Positions 57,739-64,000 of a stretch of DNA of 64,000 bases are shown here, one piece after another. Position 1 is the stretch's first letter. Every line of letters starts with the position of its first letter. The notes under the pieces are model-generated. The model was not told the DNA's origin. It did no database searches and worked only from the letters and a program-made list of their open reading frames with translations. The stretch spans positions 2,356,001 to 2,420,000 of the forward strand of contig NC_091144.1 of assembly GCF_041381155.1 (NCBI RefSeq). The letters run 5' to 3'. Both the position numbers and the translations under genes were made by a program. This stretch comes from Argopecten irradians. Taxonomy: Eukaryota; Mollusca; Bivalvia; Pectinida; Pectinidae.

Positions 57739-58048
57739 AATTTTAGAGGGATAAGTTACTTCTTAAAACTATCATGCAGTAATACAGACACAGACAATGA
57801 TTGTGCTCAAGATTTTTTGTTAAGCTGATGAACACCCCACATAATTCCAGAAGTCTCCCTTTCAACAACTTTTTCTCAAAAACCAAGAAACCCAGAGACC
57901 TGCGAAATTGAGAGATCCGAGTGATATTAAAAAAAGCAGATGTTGAAAGTAAATGGTGTTGTCATTAAACATATGCATCAAGTGAGAAGCTGAAGTTTGT
58001 ATTAAAATATTTCATGTATGATTATGTTCACTGTAAAGAGACAGTATT

Positions 58049-58230
58049 GTAGAAGAACAAGGAAAATACACATTCCTGTCGGATGCCTCGACCAGGAATC
58101 GAACCCGGGTCTCCGGCGTGGAAATCTAAGGCTCTACCAACTGAGCCAAAGAAGCATGCTCCGTCAGCTGAGTGACAGAGACCGTATTTAAAAAATGTAC
58201 AAATCACACCGACCCACTCCTTTTACACTA
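58049..58230 (-). mobile_element. tRNA-derived SINE, copy 1
   Basis: On the minus strand the tRNA-like head has box A TGGCTCAGTTGG (58137-58148) and a perfect box B GGTTCGATTCC (58095-58105). The anticodon arm is degraded, so it is not a functional tRNA gene. Confidence 0.75.
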
Positions 58231-58315
58231 CTCCCCCTGTTTTTCTTGAGATTTCCTAAATGTCAACCCGAGACTCTTTTACCAACTTCCATGGGTTATT
58301 TAGTTGGGCGTCAAT

Positions 58316-58500
58316 GTAGAAGAACAGGGAAAATGCACATACCTGTCGAGTGCCCTGACCAGGAATCGAACCCTGGTCTCCAGCGTGAAAATCTACGACT
58401 CTGTCGACTGAGCCAAAGAAGCATGCTCCGTCAGCTGAGTGACAGAGAACGTATTTAATAACACTATGTACCAATCACACCGACCCACTCATTTTACAGT
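58316..58500 (-). mobile_element. tRNA-derived SINE, copy 2
   Basis: Same sequence as copy 1 in the same orientation, 85 bases away, with box B GGTTCGATTCC intact and box A changed to TGGCTCAGTCGA. Shares the flanking GACCCACTC tail. Confidence 0.75.
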
Positions 58501-58814
58501 ATCATTTGACAAAGTATAGGTCATATTGTCTCAAAGGGCTGATTGTCATTGATATTTCAGAACTCTGGTGACAGTCTACATACGAATGTAATTATTACAT
58601 AGTTCTGAAAATAACACCTTCTAACTGCTTAGAGCTATTGTCTATATGCTTGTTTTCTTTAAAAGAATGGTTCTTGTCACTCATTTTCCTGATTTTAGCA
58701 CGTCCCCAAATCATGCTCAGACACATGATTGATTTAAATGCATTCTCAATAACGATGTGACAAACGCCTGGTTGACCAAGACAGCTGAAATTGACAGGTG
58801 GCGCGAGATTCAAC

Positions 58815-58877
58815 ATGTCCGCAGGATGGGCTCGGCTGTTCTTATTGGGGGCAGTTCTCCTGAGTGTTTTTAAGAAG
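58815..58877 (+). CDS. Membrane protein exon 1
   Basis: 21 codons, MSAGWARLFLLGAVLLSVFK plus Lys. Start context AACATGT, donor gtaatg. Confidence 0.65.
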
Positions 58878-61800
58878 GTAATGTTTTGATATGCTTCTTT
58901 AGTAGAAAAAATATCACACTTGTTCATTCATTCAAATAGCATCCTCTTGCTGAGAAACTCACAATGATGTACACAATTATCAATAACGTACACTCATCCT
59001 CGCAATTTCCTGGCATGCTTATAAAAAAATCATTCCAACTTACACTCTGTTAAACCCTGATCAGATAACAATCATTCTTCCAAATAACGATATTTGAATG
59101 GTACAATATCACATTATATTGTCCACTTTATTCAAGCCTGCTCTTCTGTCAGCACATGTATTGTATCCAAAATTACTAAAACACATTATTATCCATTGGC
59201 TTTTCTGGAATCGACTTGAGTCCCAAATCTCTCACATGACATTATCTTCAGTTTGTTGAAGTTAATTACGCAAAAAAATATGTCTGTTTAGGGTTACCCG
59301 ACCGACCCTATTTTTTTTAACCCCTTACCCTATTTTTTCCCACTTTGCTACGAAAAAAAAATAAAAGTCGAGATTTCGATCTCAGACTCCAGTTCTGGTC
59401 ATTATTTTAGAGTGAAAGATACTTAAATAAAAAAGAAAAATTCTCCTGACCTACCGACCATGTTTTTTGTTACAGACATATATCTTTTGGCCTCATTAAT
59501 TACCAATTAGAGATAAAAGTAAATCCATGTCTTTATACAAACTTAACCTTTCTGTTAAAATTATATAACTGTTATAACGTTTAATTATTGGTCAAATAGC
59601 TAGGCTAGATTGCTAACTTGATTTGTTTTGGGAGTAAGCTTTTTGGCAGAAAACATGGGTGATGAGCTAGGTTTAAATGTGTCCTTGGGGGCAGAGGCTA
59701 AAAGGACCATGTAGCTGAATCAGCAGAGCATCTAAATGACGACCAGAGGTTCAAACCCAGACCTTGTCAAATTATGCCTCTGGTAGACAATTATTGAAGC
59801 CTTTGAAATCCTGATCTGAAGCATTAACTTTGAAACAGACATTTTCATCATCACATAAGTCTTTAAGTCTTTGTTTCAAGAAGTTATTTTAGATTTATGC
59901 CTGATCCAGGAGATTCTTTATAAAGTTATTGCTGAGAATAGTAAAACCTGTTTATAATGAACATGTTTACAAAAACTTCATGGTTATAGCGTAGTGAATT
60001 TAATTCCCCATCAAGGTCTTTATAAGATGTCTGTATGATGTGTATAACGAACTATGACTATAACAAATTGATTTTGTCAGTCCCCAGAGGTACATTATTA
60101 CTATTATTATTTTGCTGTAAGTATATAATTATCCCCCGCCCAACGAAGTTGGCGGGGGATATACAAATGGATTTCGTCCGTCCGTCCGTCCGTCCGTCCG
60201 TCCGTCCGTCCGTATGAATGGTTTCCGGAGCATAACTCTAAAACCAGTAGAGATATTTCCACGAAACTTCATACACACATTGGTGTTATGGTCTAGTAGT
60301 GCCTTTTGCTATTTTAAGGTTTTCAGTTTTTGTACTTTTTTCTGTAACCATGGAAACATTGCTGAAAATGGCAGATTTTTGTGTAAGAATCGTTTCCGGA
60401 GCACTACTCTAAAACCAGCAGAGATATTTCAATGAAACTTCATAGACACATTTTTCTTATGGTCTAGTAGTGCCTTTTGCTATTTTTAGGTTTTCATTTT
60501 TTGCAATTTTTCCGTAACCATGGAAACATTGCTGAAAATATCATATTTTTGTACCAGGTTCGTTTCCGCAGCATAACTCTAAAACCGGTTGAGATATATG
60601 CAAGAAACTCCATAGGCACATTAGTCTTATGGTCTTGTAGTGCCTTTTGCTATTTTAAGGTTTTCACTTCTTGTACTTTTTTCTGTAACCATGGAAACAT
60701 TGCTGAAAATGGCAGATTTTTGTGTAAGAATCGTTTCCGGAGCACAACTCTAAAACCAGCAGAGATATTTCCATGAAACTTCATAAAAACATTGTTCTTA
60801 TGGTCTAGTAGTGCCTTTTTATATTTTTAGGTTTTCACTTTTTGTACTTTTTTCTGTAACCATGGAAACATTGATGAAAATGGCAAATTTTTGTGTAAGA
60901 ATCGTTTCCAGAGCATAACTCTAAAACCAGTAGAGATATTTCCACGAAACTTCATACACACATTGGTCTTATGGTCTTGTAGTGCCTGTTGCTATTTTTA
61001 GGTTTTCATTTTTTGCATTTTTTTCCGTAACCATGGAAACATTGCTGAAAATATCACATTTTTGTGTAAGAATCGTTTCCGGAGCATAACTCTAAAACCA
61101 GTAGAGATATTTCCACGAAACTTCATACACACATTGGTCTTATGGTCTAGTAGTGCCTTTTGCTATTTTAAGGTTTTCGTTTTTGTACTTTTTTCTGTAA
61201 CCATGGAAACATTGCTGAAAATATCATATTTTTGTACCAGGTTCGTTTCCGGAGCACAACTCTAAAACCAGCAGAGATATTTCCATGAAACTTCATAGAC
61301 ACATTTCTCTTATGGTCTAGTAGTGCCTTTTGCTATTTTAAGGTTTTCATTTTTTGCACTTTTTCTGTAACCATGGAAACATTGCTGAAAATATCATATT
61401 TTTGTACCAGGTTCGTTTCCGCAGCATAACTGGAAAACCAGCAGAGATATTTCCATGAAACTTCATAGACTCATTCTTTTTATGGTCTTGTAGTACCTTT
61501 TGCTATTTTTAGGTTTTCATTTCTTGCACTTTTTCCGTTACCATGGAAACATTGCTGAAAATATCATGGTAAATGGTAAATGTTACTTTGCAAAGCTCCA
61601 CCCATCTTTGTGTATAAAGTCTAATATAAATGTCAAGGCTGTATACCTGATTCAACAATTGCAGCCCCGCTCTACTTGAATTATACTCCATCTTTCTTTA
61701 GCTAAACTTCCTTTTTCCTGGTTTTTTTCATACACATAAGTCTTCTCAATCAAACTTACTTCAGCTTTGATATCTCCATTGGCGGGGGATCTGAATGACT

Positions 61801-62886
61801 ATGTCCTTGTTAACTTTTCAAGCATGCATTCAGTAGGTGAGGGGGTTGTTCTTTGTAGCTTCTTAAGATCTGAAAAGGATTGCTTATATTTCTTGGTATT
61901 TGAGGATACTGCCAAGTTCAAACAGATTTGATAGTGTCCACATAGTTGAATGAATCTACAAGGTTCTATCTGATGGATATAGTTTCATGTGAAGAAGTAA
62001 TGGAGATTTCAGATTAATTATGTTTGCAGGACAAATCCAGGAAATGTATTTTAGATCCACATTTTACAATTTGTACTTCAATACATTCTATGTTATACAT
62101 GTACAGTGACGAACCACTCAACCATTTGTAACTAATGTTCCTTTCATTTCTTAAAAAGAAAGTTGTGTCCATGAACGTTTCCACAAGCTATTCCAATCCA
62201 GAAGATGTGGTCTCCAAGACAACTCCAATGGGAGTGTGTTCCCCACAGGAGAACTCGGAAACAGGTACATGTCTAAATAAAACGTTCTGAAGAATTTTCT
62301 CATTTATTCCTGACCAAGTATATATAATTCAAAGTGAAAATTGTAGCATAAAAAAATTGTATACTTCAATCCTCTGCACCCACTTAGTAGTTAATGAGCA
62401 TAAGGTCACATTCACCTTGAACTCAAAGACAAAGGTCAAATAAATATTTGTCTTTATTCATACATGTTTGCATGAAATTTGAAACTTTTTAGCACATAAT
62501 AACAAAACAGATGATAGGCATTGAAAGGCATCTATGTAGAAAACTACCAATTACTTCAGTAATGATATTATATGTACCTATCTGTTTACAGGTAAAGATG
62601 AGAAGCCAGTTCTATTTTATCTGTTCCTGCTACTGCTGCTGGTACCTGTTGCCATAGCTACCTACATGTGTATAAAGTAAGATTTGGTTACTTTTTCTCC
62701 TGCCATTGAAACAACTTCCAAAACAAAGAACATAATTGATGTAGTAATCCGTCAAAATAATTCTTATGCAGGAAAAGAAAGAAGGATAGAGAGAGAGACA
62801 GAGACGCGGAATTAGTTTTCCAAAGATTTCAGAGGAAACATTTTCACACAACGACTAGGAAGGCAGGAAGGAAAATCAAAATAGAG
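58815..62886 (+). CDS. Unrecognised small membrane protein, 5' four exons (3' end beyond or undetected)
   Basis: Exons 58815-58877, 62159-62264, 62592-62676 and 62772-62886 join in phase 0, 1 and 2 with canonical signals and give 123 residues without a stop. Layout: hydrophobic N-terminus that looks like a signal peptide (WARLFLLGAVLLSVF, residues 5-19), a short luminal part with one N-glycosylation motif (NVS) and a single Cys, a strong membrane segment (VLFYLFLLLLLVPVAIATY), then a very basic charged tail (KRKKDRERDRD, RKAGRKIKI). This fits a type I single-pass protein, or a two-pass one if the first segment is not cleaved. The family is not recognised. Exon 4 ends at donor gtattg, so at least one more exon is expected. 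Intron 1 (3.3 kb) carries the 170-bp-core element. Confidence 0.7.
60128..61811 (+). mobile_element. (GTCC)n element, second family, 170-bp tandem core, 8 copies
   Basis: 5' hairpin ATCCCCCGCC..GGCGGGGGAT (60131-60160), then (GTCC)n at 60177-60213, then 8 units about 170 bp apart (60221, 60392, 60562, 60733, 60903, 61074, 61245, 61416) with GTAACCATGGAAACATTGCT. The end is marked by GGCGGGGGATCTGAAT (61781-61796), matching the 5' stem. The long open frames inside are repeat artefacts. Confidence 0.8.
62159..62264 (+). CDS. Membrane protein exon 2
   Basis: 35 codons plus one base: KVVSMNVSTSYSNPEDVV to ENSET. The acceptor (TTCTTAAAAAG) is weak; shifting it 4 bases creates an early stop, so this is the likely one. 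Confidence 0.65.
62592..62676 (+). CDS. Membrane protein exon 3 (transmembrane segment)
   Basis: Completes Gly, then KDEKPVLFYLFLLLLLVP to TYMCI. Acceptor TGTTTACAG, donor gtaaga. Confidence 0.75.
62772..62886 (+). CDS. Membrane protein exon 4 (basic tail)
   Basis: Completes Lys, then KRKKDRERDRDAELVFQR to RKIKIE, phase 0, donor gtattg. Confidence 0.7.
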
Positions 62887-63003
62887 GTATTGTTTGACAT
62901 GACCAATTAAAAAAAAACCACAACAACAGTAATTAAGTTGTATAGTACTGGTAATTCTTAAAGGTAGGTTTCGCCCAACCAAGAATTTTTTTTTGTAAAA
63001 TCC

Positions 63004-63414
63004 TTTAAAGGCCCACTACCTTTCCGAAACGGCTTTTAATTTTTAAAATGGGAATGTAAAACAAGATCAATAATTTTGTAGAGTCGCAAAAATTATTAAC
63101 TTACCGTTAATACTACATTTATCATCACCTTCTGAACGATTTGAATAACATAAATAAAATGTTTAGTTTTCATAACGCGGGTCGTATTATGTTTCCCGCC
63201 GTCGTCCTAAATACCGCGCGGTAGTTGACTTTCACTGCGCCAGACGACAAAACAGCAAATTGACTCTACACTGTTTTCATATATTACGCAGGAAATCTTG
63301 CATATGTTTGGTGTCGTAACCTTATTTTAGGTCATCGGTATGCATTTTCTGATGTTATTAATGTTTTTTTAAGAAACCTTTATATTTTGCTCCAGAAAGG
63401 GAATGGGCCTTTAA
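63004..63414 (+). mobile_element. MITE-like element, complete copy (411 bp)
   Basis: Imperfect terminal inverted repeats: left TTTAAAGGCCCACTACCTTT, right AAAGGGAATGGGCCTTTAAA. Internal CATAACGCGGGTCGT is shared with the copy at 20755. No coding capacity. Confidence 0.8.
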
Positions 63415-63594
63415 ACGGAAGAAAAGATGAAAAAATATATTAAAAATACCTCAATTTAATTTCTTTAAGCATATGAGATTGAGCAAATGTGTCTTGAATA
63501 CAAAATTGAAGGAAATCCTTGATTTATTACAATATGTCAGCCAGACAGGATAGTATGCAAAAGAAGCTGTGATGGATTGTGTTGTCGAAGTCTC

Positions 63595-63605
63595 GCGCAT
63601 GCGCA
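63595..63605. promoter_or_regulatory. NRF-1 site GCGCATGCGCA, possible promoter
   Basis: Perfect NRF-1 palindrome 26 bases before AACAAAATGGCTGAACG (ATG 63631, a YY1-like start context). MAERKR followed by GTGAGA could be a first coding exon, parallel to XPO7 exon 1. The reading otherwise stops after 21 codons. Confidence 0.35.
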
Positions 63606-64000
63606 TTGTTACATAATAAAAGTAAACAAAATGGCTGAACGAAAGCGTGTGAGAAAAAAAATGTATCTGAATCAGCAACAAAGAGGATGGAATTAGAATG
63701 GAATCGGTAGCACCCTAATCTATCTATAGGGAATGAAATTCGGAGATGGCATATAGCAATAGAAGAAACAGAAGCCACATCACAAGCAGAACTTGCCCGG
63801 ATTCTGATGTGACTTGTTGCACGTGGTGAATTAATTTCAAAACATATGCCAGCGCACATACAGCGACAGACAAATTAGATATATATTTGATGTACTAAGC
63901 TAGCGAGCGTATGTAAGTAACATGAAGTGATTATATGATATGTATTAACAGTCCATCACACTTCGAATTGTTGTTGTTATTTTTTACTAAACACGCCGTG
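63606..64000. other. Right edge, no supported gene
   Basis: Short open frames only. If the promoter-like site is real, a gene would start here and run past the window. The final exons of the membrane protein may also lie beyond. Confidence 0.4.

Noticed and set aside
58049-58230. Functional tRNA gene
   Set aside because: Box A and B are good, but the anticodon arm does not pair, and an adjacent second copy with a shared tail shows a SINE.
60035-61265. Several plus-strand open frames at 60-61.3 kb
   Set aside because: They run through (GTCC)n and the 170-bp repeat core, with the same peptide recurring every unit.
63631-63859. Degenerate transposase fragment (Harbinger-like)
   Set aside because: The phrase MYLNQQQRGWN followed by frameshifted pieces was suggestive, but too short and broken to assign.

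Overview
This is a eukaryotic nuclear genome window, AT-rich, with short exons separated by GT-AG introns. Two families of interspersed elements built on a (GTCC)n tract plus repeated 155-bp or 170-bp cores, and a tRNA-derived SINE, suggest a mollusc, most likely a bivalve. That placement is inferred from element style and protein similarity, not from a search.

Layout. 1-7372: mostly non-genic, with one possible exon end at the left edge. 7373-14833 (+): ARHGAP19, a Rho GTPase-activating protein, rebuilt as 9 coding exons (658 residues) whose phases all agree. 14834-18475: ARHGAP19 3' region and a decayed 26-bp repeat field. 18476-19733 (-): a 4-exon gene for a 174-residue protein I do not recognise, with CRE-like sites just upstream. 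22372-52177 (+): XPO7 (exportin-7/RanBP16), 27 exons visible, about 1030 residues. Roughly 70 conserved residues are missing between 40083 and 45703. 52178-58814: XPO7 3' UTR, two minisatellites, a large palindrome, a truncated (GTCC)n element and two SINE copies. 58815-62886 (+): the first four exons of a small unrecognised membrane protein that probably continues past the window. 63004-63414: a MITE-like element, then a promoter-like patch near 63600.

The most unusual property is the density of tandem arrays in XPO7. At least eight arrays, 0.3 to 5.7 kb each, lie in its introns, and most begin at an exon edge or contain a copy of one (exon 7, 17 and 19 ends with their 5' splice sites, exon 26 donor, exon 9 start with its 3' splice site). 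The arrays create repeated decoy splice sites and, in one case, an open reading frame that continues exon 6 into the repeats. Two XPO7 introns carry textbook U12-type (minor spliceosome) signals.

The genes do not form an operon or pathway cluster. ARHGAP19 acts on Rho GTPases, XPO7 is a Ran-dependent nuclear transport receptor, and the two small genes are uncharacterised from sequence alone. No CRISPR, rRNA, intact tRNA gene or prokaryotic feature was seen.
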